DNA from: Candidatus Saccharimonadota bacterium
GTDB lineage: Bacteria; Patescibacteriota; Saccharimonadia; Saccharimonadales; Saccharimonadaceae
Assembly: GCA_017404795.1 (NCBI GenBank)
Contig: JAFRBR010000010.1
Span: 1 to 37,289, forward strand
Reading direction: 5' to 3'
Length of the DNA stretch: 37,289 nt
This document shows positions 1 to 11,118 of the stretch, one piece after another. The position numbers and the translations under genes were made by a program. Position 1 is the first letter of the stretch. The number at the start of each line of letters is the position of its first letter. A model generated the notes under the pieces. That model made no database searches and was not told where the DNA came from. It worked only from the letters and a program-made list of their open reading frames with translations.

Positions 1-12
1 ACTAAACAAACA

Positions 13-45
13 TAAGGTTATAATACTAAAACTTAAGGTTATAAT
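13..45. repeat. 12-nt direct repeat containing TATAAT boxes
   Basis: The 12-mer TAAGGTTATAAT occurs at 13-24 and again at 34-45, 21 nt apart, which is about two helical turns. Each copy ends in a perfect -10 hexamer. This could be a tandem promoter or a repeated operator, but no gene start lies within 8 nt downstream of either copy, so the role is unknown. Confidence 0.4.
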
Positions 46-91
46 TATATTTTTTGACTTCATGTATTTTGCCCTCGCTTAAATTACCTAG

Positions 92-265
92 CCCTAGCGG
101 TGCCATTTAATAAAGGCGTATACAAAAATGGCACCGCAAGGGGTGCAACACATTAACTATCTTATACGAAGCGTACTTGACGGCTAATGGACCTTACGGT
201 GCCATTTTTTCCGTCAAGTTCTGCGTATAAAATCCGCTTCGAACTAATAATTAATGTGTTGCAGT
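92..265. repeat. Compound inverted-repeat structure upstream of queA
   Basis: The gene-free stretch 1-335 is dominated by this structure. GCGGTGCCATTT (97-108) pairs with AAATGGCACCGC (126-137). A third copy, CGGTGCCATTTTTT, lies at 197-210. A larger imperfect stem joins 145-183 with 211-262: 12 bp pair perfectly at the outer end (GCAACACATTAA with its complement) and 8 bp at the inner end (CTTGACGG), with unequal middles. No ORF is convincing here. It resembles the other large palindromes of this window in layout but shares no clear sequence with them. Confidence 0.6.
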
Positions 266-319
266 TGTATTGTATCACACTTTTACTCATTATGTTAGTC
301 TTTATTTTACAGTGAATTA

Positions 320-328
320 TGTTATAAT
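320..328 (+). promoter_or_regulatory. Extended -10 promoter of queA (leaderless)
   Basis: TGTTATAAT ends 7 nt before the queA ATG at 336. Transcription from this box would start at or within a nucleotide or two of the start codon. No Shine-Dalgarno sequence is present. Confidence 0.7.
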
Positions 329-335
329 ATAGTCC

Positions 336-3065
<2,730 letters not shown>

Positions 3066-3084
3066 ATTTCCTACTATATAATAA

Positions 3085-3180
3085 TGATGGAAATTTTTCA
3101 AGCGTGCCCTTCGGGCACGCTCCGGGCCGCTCTGGCCGAGTCTTTATGTCCCGCAGGACACATTTGAAAAATTTCCATCA
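3085..3180. repeat. Intergenic cloverleaf-like palindrome between queH and the AI-2E gene
   Basis: A perfect 17-bp outer inverted repeat pairs 3085-3101 with 3164-3180. Inside are an 8-bp hairpin (3102-3120, GCGTGCCC-TTC-GGGCACGC), a GGCC-GCTCT-GGCC hairpin near 3125-3138, and TGTCC-CGCA-GGACA at 3147-3160. The layout (long outer stem plus inner hairpins) matches the in-gene elements. The sequence shares only short motifs with them, such as TCCGGGCCG with the alaS element and TGCCCTTCGGGCA with the complement of the obgE one. Confidence 0.8.
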
Positions 3181-3185
3181 GCATA

Positions 3186-3209
3186 TGCTATAATATAAGT
3201 ATAAGGAGG
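3186..3209 (+). promoter_or_regulatory. Promoter and Shine-Dalgarno of the AI-2E/flippase operon
   Basis: An extended -10 TGCTATAAT (3186-3194) is followed by a strong Shine-Dalgarno AAGGAGG (3203-3209), 3 nt before ATG 3213. This is one of the few genes here with a conventional leader. Confidence 0.7.
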
Positions 3210-3212
3210 TTT

Positions 3213-4328
3213 ATGGCAAAGAAAATTGAAACTGATTTAAATACATTCATCAAATTTTGGTTGGTGCCGCTGGGGATTGTGGCGGCGTTGTTTTTGGCGT
3301 TTAAGTCGCTGACCGGCTTAATCATTATCGGGGTTTCGATTTTCCTCGCTTTGGCGCTGAGGCCGTTGGTGCGCAAAGTCAATGAGCTTTTTGCCAAAAT
3401 GTTTGGTAAAGACAAAAAACACCAAACCCTGTCGGTGGTGTTTGCTTATTTAATCGTAGTGCTGGTAATTGGGTCAATTTTGGCGATTGTGGGACCGGTA
3501 GTGGTGAATGAGACTTCTAAATTTATTCATAGTTTTCCGGAAACTTTTGAAACTACCTTTGGTGGGTGGGAAGGAGTAAATAATTTTGGCAAGACTATCG
3601 GGATTGATAACTTGGAAGAGCAAATCACGAACAATGTCGACAACATTTCTAAAAGCTTGCTGGGGGTGTTGGGAGATAATTTGCTTTCCAGCGTAAGCAG
3701 CATTGCCGATGTGGTGATGAAAATCGTACTGACGCTAGTGTTGACTTTGCTATTCCTGCTAGAAGGGCCGACATTACTAGAAAAAACTTGGCGAAACCTA
3801 GGGGCAAGAAAAGAAAACCGACACAAAGTCGGTGTAGCTCAGAGAATGCTCCGCAAAATGGCCGACGTGGTTTCTACCTATGTATCACGACAGATGCTGG
3901 TGGCAGTGCTAGATGGTTGTGCGACGATGATTATTGTCTTTATCTTGTCGCTGATTCTAGGGTTCTCGCCTAGTCTCGCGATACCGATGGGGATGATCAC
4001 AATGATTTTCTACATGATTCCGATGTTTGGCCAGTTTATTGGCGGGACGTTAGTGACGGTGCTACTCTTCTTCTCGAATCCTTTGGCGGCTCTAGTCTTT
4101 GCGATTATCTATATCGTTTACGCTCAATTTGAAAATAATTTGATTTCGCCGAAGATTCAGGGTGATGCACTGAATTTGCAGCCACTGATTATCCTTTGTG
4201 CGATTACAATTGGTATGTATATGTTTGGTCTGCTCGGAGCAATCATCGCAATTCCGATTGCGGGGTGCATCCGTGTATTAGCAGAAGAATACCCGAATTT
4301 TAGATTGTCAAGAGAAGAGCATGACTGA
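3213..4328 (+). CDS. AI-2E family transporter (PerM-like permease)
   Basis: A 371-aa polytopic membrane protein of the AI-2E/PerM family. Hydrophobic pairs near residues 15-50 and 70-95 are followed by an amphipathic stretch (about 100-160) and a cluster of membrane segments from about 165 to 355. The C-terminal part has the family block with FGQFIGGTLV, FENNLISPKI and the terminal GLLGAIIAIPIAG. Substrates of the family are varied (autoinducer-2, Na+/H+ exchange, unknown), so no substrate is assigned. It is the first gene of a three-gene envelope operon and overlaps the next gene by 8 nt (ATGACTGA). Confidence 0.9.
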   Translation: MAKKIETDLNTFIKFWLVPLGIVAALFLAFKSLTGLIIIGVSIFLALALRPLVRKVNELFAKMFGKDKKHQTLSVVFAYLIVVLVIGSILAIVGPVVVNETSKFIHSFPETFETTFGGWEGVNNFGKTIGIDNLEEQITNNVDNISKSLLGVLGDNLLSSVSSIADVVMKIVLTLVLTLLFLLEGPTLLEKTWRNLGARKENRHKVGVAQRMLRKMADVVSTYVSRQMLVAVLDGCATMIIVFILSLILGFSPSLAIPMGMITMIFYMIPMFGQFIGGTLVTVLLFFSNPLAALVFAIIYIVYAQFENNLISPKIQGDALNLQPLIILCAITIGMYMFGLLGAIIAIPIAGCIRVLAEEYPNFRLSREEHD

Positions 4329-5454
4329 GGCCGCTAAGAATAAAACTGGCAAGACTAAAGACGCCAGAGCAAATTCCTTTGTGCGGAGAATATCTTCAAA
4401 ACCGGTCTTAATAGTGCTGTTTATTTTGATTAATGTGGCGGTAATTGCGGCTACGGCAGTAGCGGAATTCGGTAATTCCGAAAACGCAGCTGAGCTCTCG
4501 GAAGTGCACATTAACTGGTGGCTGCTGGTGCCGGCGGCGCTATGTTTTTTGCTGGCAATTACGGCAGAAATCCATAAATATGTCGTGATGATGAAAGAAA
4601 TGTCCAAACGGGATGATTTTGATCGCAAATATGCGCGCAAAGTGGCTCGACGGACGGTGCTGCTGGGCAAATATTACGATAATATCACACCGGCGGCGAT
4701 TGGTGGACAGCCGTTTCAGATTTATTATATGCATAAAAACGGCAAGCTGCCAACTGGGCTAGCAACTACTATCCCGATTATTGGCATGGTGTCGGGACAA
4801 ATCGGGTTTTTGATTATTGCGGTGCTGTGTTTTTTGTTTGGGAGTTTGACAATTAATAATGCGGCACTGATTGCGACGGCTTGTTTTGGGTTGCTGTTTT
4901 ATGGGTTTTGGCCGGTGATTATTATGATTGCGACTTTTATGCCGAAAGGCGCTAAGGAGTTGATTACCTGGATAGTAAAGGGACTCGCCAAAATCAAAAT
5001 CGTCAAACATAAAGAAAGAACCATCACTAAGATTGAATACGAAGTAGATGAATACGCTAAAAGCGTACGCAAAATTTTGAAAACTAAAGGGTTGTTTTTA
5101 AGAACTATTGGGCTGTCGGTAGTGTTTAATGCACTGGTAGCGATGATTCCGTTTTTCGTGCTGACGGCGTTTGGTGGAAACGTGGACTTTCTGCCTTGCT
5201 TGGTGACAACGGTGGCAGTGACGAGTGCGGTGTATTTCATACCGACGCCAGGCAATGCGGGGGCGGCGGAAGGTACGTTCTTTGTGGTATTTTCGGCTTT
5301 GTCGCAGGGCTATGTGTTCTGGGCGATGCTGGTGTGGAGGTTCTTCTCGTATTATATATATATTATTATGGGGCCGATTATTTATCTCAAGATGCACCTA
5401 GAAAAAAGGCGAGGAACAAAAGATGGAAATCCGAGAAAATCTCCGGCAGCGTAA
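4321..5454 (+). CDS. Lysylphosphatidylglycerol synthase-type flippase domain protein (UPF0104)
   Basis: A 377-aa integral membrane protein of the LPG_synthase_TM / YbhN family, related to the flippase half of MprF. The aminoacyl-transferase half is absent, so lipid flipping rather than lipid lysylation is the likely role. Seen: membrane segments from about residue 26 on, the family motifs GKYYDNITPAAIGGQP and PTPGNAGAAEGTF, and WRFFSYY near the C terminus. It overlaps the AI-2E gene by 8 nt and the next gene by 32 nt, which indicates translational coupling. The lipid or glycan-lipid substrate cannot be told from sequence. Confidence 0.88.
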   Translation: MTEAAKNKTGKTKDARANSFVRRISSKPVLIVLFILINVAVIAATAVAEFGNSENAAELSEVHINWWLLVPAALCFLLAITAEIHKYVVMMKEMSKRDDFDRKYARKVARRTVLLGKYYDNITPAAIGGQPFQIYYMHKNGKLPTGLATTIPIIGMVSGQIGFLIIAVLCFLFGSLTINNAALIATACFGLLFYGFWPVIIMIATFMPKGAKELITWIVKGLAKIKIVKHKERTITKIEYEVDEYAKSVRKILKTKGLFLRTIGLSVVFNALVAMIPFFVLTAFGGNVDFLPCLVTTVAVTSAVYFIPTPGNAGAAEGTFFVVFSALSQGYVFWAMLVWRFFSYYIYIIMGPIIYLKMHLEKRRGTKDGNPRKSPAA

Positions 5455-7411
5455 GATCATCAAGATTTGCGCTACTGCTGCGGGGATAATCGTGGTCGGG
5501 TTTGCGACTTGGATGGTGATTGGTTTAGCGAATCAAAAGACGGATTTGGAAGTAATACGGAGACTGGAAATGCCGGAATTTGCTAGCCTCGAGGGTCAAT
5601 TTGCGGTAGGTGAAGGTAATTATGCTGTAGCGGTGGATGGTGAACAGGTGGCAGGAAATGAATCGGCGGTGCTACCAACGGCTAGTACAGCAAAAATGAT
5701 TTTGGGGCTAGCAGTGATGCAGGCTAAACCGTTTGAGGTAGGTTCTGCGGGTGAAACGATTGCGCTAACTGATGAAGATTATGATCGCTACGTGTGGTAT
5801 TATAACCACGGCGGTTCAAACACCGCAGTGCAGCCGGGCGAAGAAATTAGTGAGTACGAGGCGTTGATGTCGGTGTTTTTGGCTTCTTCAAATAATATGG
5901 CGGATAGTTTGGCAGCGTGGGCGTTTGGTTCGCTGGATAATTACCGCGAATACGCCACTAAGATGCTGGGGGAGTGGGGAATTAATGAGACCACGATTGG
6001 CGCGGATGCGAGTGGATTTGAGGCTAGTACTACTAGTACAGCTGGAGATTTAGCCCAAATTGGAGCCAAGGTGCTAGAAAATCCGGTTTTGGCTGAAATT
6101 GTCGGGACCAAAAGTTACACCGTGCCGGTGGCGGGGCTAATTGAAAACACTAATCAGCTCCTAGGGCAGGCTGGAATCGTTGGGATAAAAACCGGATATA
6201 TCGGCGAGATATCAGGGTATTGTTTGGTAGCTGGATACTTGGCGGGGGAACATATCATGACTACGGCTCTGATGGGGACGGAGAGTAGAGAAGCGTCGTT
6301 TGGGGAAAGTTTGAATTTGGTGGTCAAAATGCAGGAGCTTTTGCCGGAGAAATCGTTAGTGAAGGCGGGCGATACGGTGGGATATTATGATAGTTGGTGG
6401 ACGGGGCAAGTTAAAATCACCGCCGAGCAAGATTTGGCTGTGATTGGCTGGGCAGAGGCCGAGCAAGAGGTAGATTTAGAAATGGATGGACCGACAGGTG
6501 TACTAAAAATCAAAATCGGCGAACATGACTACGAGGCGCCGGTCAGAGCAGATGAATATAACAAGGAGCCGAGTTTTGGTGAGCGGTTGGGACATTTGTT
6601 TGGTTGGGCTAAGACAGATAAAATTGAAGTTGAAGTAGAACAGGTGGAAGAAAATGAGGAGACTGAGGATGAAGCTCAAAAACCAGAGGAGACTGAGGCG
6701 GCAAATGAGCCTGCGGTAGAAACTGACAAGTCGGCAGTGTTTACCAATGCGCCGTCTAATAACTGCACTGTTAAGTACGGGGCGCTGATGTTGATTAATC
6801 CGAATTTCAGTGTGGAAAATGATTTTATTGCGGCGCGACGCGGAGAGTTGATTAGCTTGTCGGCGAATTATGGGATTAACGAATTAAATGCTGGCAATGG
6901 TGATAATTTGCTAGATGCCGAAGCGGCTGGGCAGATTAATAAAATGATCAAGGCTTACGAGGCCGAAAATCCGGGGCACACGATGGGAACTTTGTCGTGT
7001 TTTCGCTCGGTGGGGACGAATTGCGGAAGGCTTTGCGCGGCTACGGGGACAAGTGACCATCATACGGGGCTAACTTGTGATTTAGTGGATCCGGCTTATG
7101 GGATGTCGCTAGATACTAGCACTTATGACCAGCATCCAGATTGGCAGTGGCTAAAAGCAAATTCTTATAAATACGGCTTCATTGACCGATTCCCCGAGGC
7201 TTGGGCAGGAGGCTCAATGGATGAGCCAGTCAATGTAGACGCCAATGGGTCGACGGGATTATTTGAGACTTGGCATTATCGGTATGTGGGTGTAGGACCA
7301 GCGACCGAAATTGCGACTGGCAAATATAATAACGGGCAGTATGATTCATTGGAACACTATCTGCTTGCACGTGGAATGGTTTCAGATTTAAAAAATGGTA
7401 CTTGTAAATAA
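5423..7411 (+). CDS. Two-domain peptidoglycan carboxypeptidase: serine DD-peptidase (S11) fused to a VanY-type M15 metallopeptidase
   Basis: The 662-aa protein has an N-terminal membrane anchor (about residues 12-35). A penicillin-binding S11 domain follows with its triad: Ser88-x-x-Lys91 (TASTAK), SSNN at 155-158, and Lys256-Thr-Gly. After a Glu-rich linker (about 405-440) comes a D-alanyl-D-alanine carboxypeptidase domain of the VanY/M15B type. It has SDHHTGLTCD, where His546 and Asp553 fit the S-x-H-x-x-G-x-x-x-D zinc motif, and TWHYRY with His618. Both domains should act outside the membrane, trimming stem peptides. Having two mechanistically different carboxypeptidases on one chain is unusual. 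Last gene of the envelope operon; its stop codon lies in the left arm of a palindromic element. Confidence 0.9.
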   Translation: MEIRENLRQRKIIKICATAAGIIVVGFATWMVIGLANQKTDLEVIRRLEMPEFASLEGQFAVGEGNYAVAVDGEQVAGNESAVLPTASTAKMILGLAVMQAKPFEVGSAGETIALTDEDYDRYVWYYNHGGSNTAVQPGEEISEYEALMSVFLASSNNMADSLAAWAFGSLDNYREYATKMLGEWGINETTIGADASGFEASTTSTAGDLAQIGAKVLENPVLAEIVGTKSYTVPVAGLIENTNQLLGQAGIVGIKTGYIGEISGYCLVAGYLAGEHIMTTALMGTESREASFGESLNLVVKMQELLPEKSLVKAGDTVGYYDSWWTGQVKITAEQDLAVIGWAEAEQEVDLEMDGPTGVLKIKIGEHDYEAPVRADEYNKEPSFGERLGHLFGWAKTDKIEVEVEQVEENEETEDEAQKPEETEAANEPAVETDKSAVFTNAPSNNCTVKYGALMLINPNFSVENDFIAARRGELISLSANYGINELNAGNGDNLLDAEAAGQINKMIKAYEAENPGHTMGTLSCFRSVGTNCGRLCAATGTSDHHTGLTCDLVDPAYGMSLDTSTYDQHPDWQWLKANSYKYGFIDRFPEAWAGGSMDEPVNVDANGSTGLFETWHYRYVGVGPATEIATGKYNNGQYDSLEHYLLARGMVSDLKNGTCK

Positions 7412-7527
7412 GCCAAAATAGTATTTTTCGGGTCGCGTCGCTCGCGCCCGTCGCCACGGGGCTCGCGCGCTAATTCTCGCGCTGCCGCGCTCCGAAATCC
7501 CCTTAAAACACTATTTTGGCTTATTTA
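7405..7527 (+). repeat. Family-1 palindromic element, intergenic copy
   Basis: A perfect 18-bp outer stem pairs 7405-7422 with 7510-7527. The core hairpin is CCCGT (7447-7451) and ACGGG (7456-7460) with loop CGCC. The left arm contains the stop codon of the preceding carboxypeptidase gene, and the right arm abuts the -10 box of the ABC exporter. The core and the tract after it (CTCGCGCGCTA...CGCTCC) match the ruvX-mltG copy. Confidence 0.85.
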
Positions 7528-7530
7528 TAG

Positions 7531-7536
7531 TATAAT
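7531..7536 (+). promoter_or_regulatory. -10 box of the ABC exporter operon (leaderless)
   Basis: TATAAT ends 8 nt before ATG 7545 and directly follows the right arm of the intergenic palindrome. There is no Shine-Dalgarno sequence. Confidence 0.6.
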
Positions 7537-7544
7537 ATATTTAT

Positions 7545-9296
7545 ATGCTTAAACTTTTCCGGTATTTGAAGCCATATTGGTGGCAAGTTGGGTTGTTGAT
7601 TCTGGCGACGGGCGGGCAGACTTTTGCGACCTTGCAAATTCCAGCCTTGATGGCGGACATTATCAATAATGGGATTGTCAAGGAGAACACGGATTATATC
7701 TGGCAGCAGGGGCTGATTATGCTGGGGGTGGCGGTGATTTCGGCGGGTTGCGCGCTAGTATCTAGTTATTTTTCGGCTAGGGTGGGGGCGAATTTTTCTC
7801 GTGATGTGAGGGCGGATATTTACCGGCAAGTGCTGAATCTGAATTTGGCGGATACTAAGGATTATAGTACGGCATCTCTAATTACGCGGACGACGAATGA
7901 CGTCAATCAAGTCCAGCAGATGATTATGATGATGCTGTCGGTGATGTTGCTCGCGCCGATGTTTTGTATTTTTGCGCTGGTGATGGCGGTACAGACGGCG
8001 CCGGATATGAGCTGGATTATCGCGATTGGGGTGGCGGGGATTATTATCTCGGCGATTGTGATTCTAGGAATTACGATGCCTAAATTTAAGATTTTCCAGA
8101 AATTAATTGATAAGATTACTCTGCTAACGCGCGAGAATTTGACGGGGCTAAAGGTGATCCGGGCTTTTGACAATGAGGGGCTAGAGAAAGATAAGTTTGA
8201 TAAGACTAATAATGAGTTGATGCGGCTCAATATCTTCTTAGATAAGATCTTGAAGCTGGAGGGGCCGCTGGTGAATATTATCTTTAACGGGACGACTTTG
8301 CTCTGTTCATGGGTAGGGATTTCGCTACTCAATAAAGATTTTACCTATCTTGGGGATATGTCGGCCTTTGCTCAGTATGTGGCTTACGTGATGATGTCGT
8401 TCTTGATGCTGTCGATACTGTTTGTGATGTTGCCGCGGGCCAATGTCTGTGCGGGGCGGATTAGGGAAGTGCTAAACATCAAGCCTAAAATCTGCTGGAA
8501 AGTTGAGACCGAGGGGGTGCCAGATAAGCAAGCTTCGATTGAATTTCGGAAAGTGGATTTTCGTTATCCTGGGGCGGGCGAAAAGGTGCTGGACGACATC
8601 TCCTTCAAAGCGCAAGCGGGGGAGTCGGTAGCGTTTATTGGCTCGACGGGGTCGGGTAAGTCGACTCTGATTAATTTGGTGCCGAGATTTTACGAAGCGA
8701 CGAGTGGAGAGATTTTGGTTAACGGGATTAATGTGCGAAATTACGCACGGGATGATTTGATCCGGCGGATTGGCGTGGTGCCGCAAAAGGGCGTGCTATT
8801 TGCTGGTACGGTGAAGTCAAACATTAAGTTTGGGGCGCCCAAGGCGACTGATGCGCAGGTGGAGGAAGCGGCCAAGATTGCCCAGGCGGATAACTTTATC
8901 CGGAAACTACCGGATGGCTATGCGGCGCATATTGCTCAGGGTGGTACCAACGTGTCTGGCGGACAGAAACAACGCCTGTCGATTGCGCGGGCGATTTGTA
9001 AGAATCCGGATATTTTTATTTTTGACGATGCGTTTTCGGCTCTGGATATGAAGACGGATGCGCGCCTTAGGGCGGCTTTGAAGCCGGTGACTGACGAGGC
9101 GGTGACTTTAATTGTGGCGCAGAGAGTAAGTACGATTAAGGATGCTGATCAGATTATTGTGCTAAATGACGGCAAAATTGTAGGCAAGGGAAAGCATTTT
9201 GATTTGCTAAAAAAGTGCAAAATTTACCAAGCGATTGTGGAATCTCAACTATCTGAGGCGGAGTTTAAGAAAGAAATGAGGCGGGCTGATGGGTAG
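7545..9296 (+). CDS. ABC exporter half-transporter, degenerate-site subunit
   Basis: A 583-aa type IV ABC exporter half (membrane domain about 1-310, nucleotide-binding domain about 330-575). Seen: Walker A GSTGSGKST and the canonical signature VSGGQKQRLS. Walker B reads FIFDDAFSALD, so the catalytic Glu is Asp, and the switch-loop His is Gln (VAQRVSTI). These changes define the degenerate ATP site of heterodimeric exporters such as TM287/288. The gene overlaps the partner by 8 nt (ATGGGTAG). The substrate is unknown; this fold exports drugs, lipids or peptides. Confidence 0.93.
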   Translation: MLKLFRYLKPYWWQVGLLILATGGQTFATLQIPALMADIINNGIVKENTDYIWQQGLIMLGVAVISAGCALVSSYFSARVGANFSRDVRADIYRQVLNLNLADTKDYSTASLITRTTNDVNQVQQMIMMMLSVMLLAPMFCIFALVMAVQTAPDMSWIIAIGVAGIIISAIVILGITMPKFKIFQKLIDKITLLTRENLTGLKVIRAFDNEGLEKDKFDKTNNELMRLNIFLDKILKLEGPLVNIIFNGTTLLCSWVGISLLNKDFTYLGDMSAFAQYVAYVMMSFLMLSILFVMLPRANVCAGRIREVLNIKPKICWKVETEGVPDKQASIEFRKVDFRYPGAGEKVLDDISFKAQAGESVAFIGSTGSGKSTLINLVPRFYEATSGEILVNGINVRNYARDDLIRRIGVVPQKGVLFAGTVKSNIKFGAPKATDAQVEEAAKIAQADNFIRKLPDGYAAHIAQGGTNVSGGQKQRLSIARAICKNPDIFIFDDAFSALDMKTDARLRAALKPVTDEAVTLIVAQRVSTIKDADQIIVLNDGKIVGKGKHFDLLKKCKIYQAIVESQLSEAEFKKEMRRADG

Positions 9297-11118
9297 AAAT
9301 AGTGGTAATTCTGGGGTGATTGGAGCGCGTGTGCAAACTCCGCAAAAACAGGGGCGAAAGGGCCAAAAGCAGAAGGGGCAGGCCTGGGTAGCGTTTAAGC
9401 GATTTTTGACGTCGATCAAGAAATACCGCGGGTGGATTATTTTCTCGATTATCCTGGCGATAGGCTCGGTGGCGCTCAGTATTATGATTCCGAAATTCCT
9501 GGGCGATATGACTAATATCGCGGTGAATACTTATCCGGAGATTGATTTTGGGTCAATTTTGGGATTAGTGTGGTTAGTATTGGGGCTGCTGGTTGGCTCG
9601 GCGGCACTAAATTATGCTCAGGCTTATATCCTGACGATTGTGGCAGCCAAATATACGCGGAATTTGCGTGAGCAGATTATTGATAAAATTGCCAGGTTGC
9701 CGATTGCGTATTTTGATAAGCACAAATACGGTGATACTTTGTCGAGCATGACGAATGACGTGGATATTATTGCTGGGTCGTTGTCGCAGGAGATTACGGA
9801 TATTTCTCTCAGTCTGTCGACGCTGGTGGGAGCGATGGTGATAATGTTGTCTATCAGTGTGCCGTTGTCGCTGGTGGCCTTTATCGTGGTGCCGATGTCG
9901 GTCGTGGTGGTAGGCAAAATTATGAATCACGCGCAGAAATTCTTTGAGCTCCGGCAAAATACTCTCGGGGTACTAAACAGCGTAATTGAGGAAGATTACG
10001 CTGGGCAACTCATCATTAAGGCGAATTCGCACGAGCGTGAATCTTTGACGGATTTTAAACAGACCAATCAAAAACTGACTAATATTACGCGAAAAGCCCA
10101 GTTTTTGTCGCAGCTGTCGATGCCGATTACGGCGACTTTTACGAATTTGAGCTACATTGTGGTAACGGTGGTGGGTGGGATGTTTACGATTCAGGGGCAG
10201 ATTACGATTGGAGCTTTGCAGGCCTTTATCCAGTATGTGTCGCGGTTTAACCGGCCGATTACCGAGATTGCTTCGGCGACGGCGACAATTCAGGGGCTGC
10301 TGGCCTCGACAGAGCGGATATTCCAGTTCCTAGAACAGCCAGAAGAAGCACCGGATCTTGAGCCGGCTCGGGTGGTCGATGATGTGAAGGGCGCAGTGGA
10401 ATTTCATAATGTAGACTTTAGCTACCTGCCCGATAAGCCGGTAATTCGGGATTTTTCGGTCAAGGTGATTCCTGGAATGAAGGTAGCGATTGTGGGACCT
10501 ACGGGCGCAGGGAAGACGACTTTGATTAATTTGCTGATGCGGTTTTATGACCCTGTATCAGGGTATATTACGATAGATGGGGTGCCGACGATGGAAATGA
10601 AGCGATCTGACGTGCGGCGGTTATTTGGCATGGTGCTGCAAGATACTTGGTTGTTTTCTGGGACGGTGGAGGATAATTTGCGTTATGGCTGCCAGTCGGC
10701 GAGCCTAGAGGACATCAAACGAGCGGCCAAAATGTGTAATGTGCATCACGTGATTGAGGCTCTGCCCAATACTTATCATTCGGTGATTAGTGAGGATTCG
10801 GATAATATTTCAGCGGGAGAGAAACAGCTGATTACAATTGCGCGGGCGATGGTGGCAAATCCACCAATGATGATACTGGACGAGGCGACTTCGAATGTGG
10901 ATACACGGACTGAGCGGCTGATTCAAGACTCGTTGGAAAAATTAACTCACGGGCGGACTTCGTTTGTGATTGCGCATCGGCTGTCGACAATTCGGAATTC
11001 GGATTTGATATTGGTGATGCGGGATGGAGCGGTGGTGGAGCAGGGAACTCACTCGGAGCTATTGAAGGCCGGCGGGTTCTATGCGGAGCTGTATAATTCA
11101 CAGTTTGCCGAGAATTAA
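9289..11118 (+). CDS. ABC exporter half-transporter, catalytic-site subunit
   Basis: A 609-aa ABC exporter half, with a basic N-terminal extension (about 1-40) before the six-helix membrane domain. The nucleotide-binding domain has Walker A GPTGAGKTT, Walker B MMILDEATSNVD with the catalytic Glu, and switch His in VIAHRLSTI. Its own signature is degenerate (ISAGEKQ). It therefore supplies the active Walker B while the neighbour supplies the good signature, an exact complement. Its 3' end overlaps the convergent tmk gene by 21 bp. Confidence 0.93.
   Translation: MGRNSGNSGVIGARVQTPQKQGRKGQKQKGQAWVAFKRFLTSIKKYRGWIIFSIILAIGSVALSIMIPKFLGDMTNIAVNTYPEIDFGSILGLVWLVLGLLVGSAALNYAQAYILTIVAAKYTRNLREQIIDKIARLPIAYFDKHKYGDTLSSMTNDVDIIAGSLSQEITDISLSLSTLVGAMVIMLSISVPLSLVAFIVVPMSVVVVGKIMNHAQKFFELRQNTLGVLNSVIEEDYAGQLIIKANSHERESLTDFKQTNQKLTNITRKAQFLSQLSMPITATFTNLSYIVVTVVGGMFTIQGQITIGALQAFIQYVSRFNRPITEIASATATIQGLLASTERIFQFLEQPEEAPDLEPARVVDDVKGAVEFHNVDFSYLPDKPVIRDFSVKVIPGMKVAIVGPTGAGKTTLINLLMRFYDPVSGYITIDGVPTMEMKRSDVRRLFGMVLQDTWLFSGTVEDNLRYGCQSASLEDIKRAAKMCNVHHVIEALPNTYHSVISEDSDNISAGEKQLITIARAMVANPPMMILDEATSNVDTRTERLIQDSLEKLTHGRTSFVIAHRLSTIRNSDLILVMRDGAVVEQGTHSELLKAGGFYAELYNSQFAEN

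Noticed and set aside
3066-3101. Upstream TTG start for queH
   Set aside because: The extension lies in the intergenic palindrome, and the ATG at 3065 gives the family-typical start directly before HTCCAPCS.
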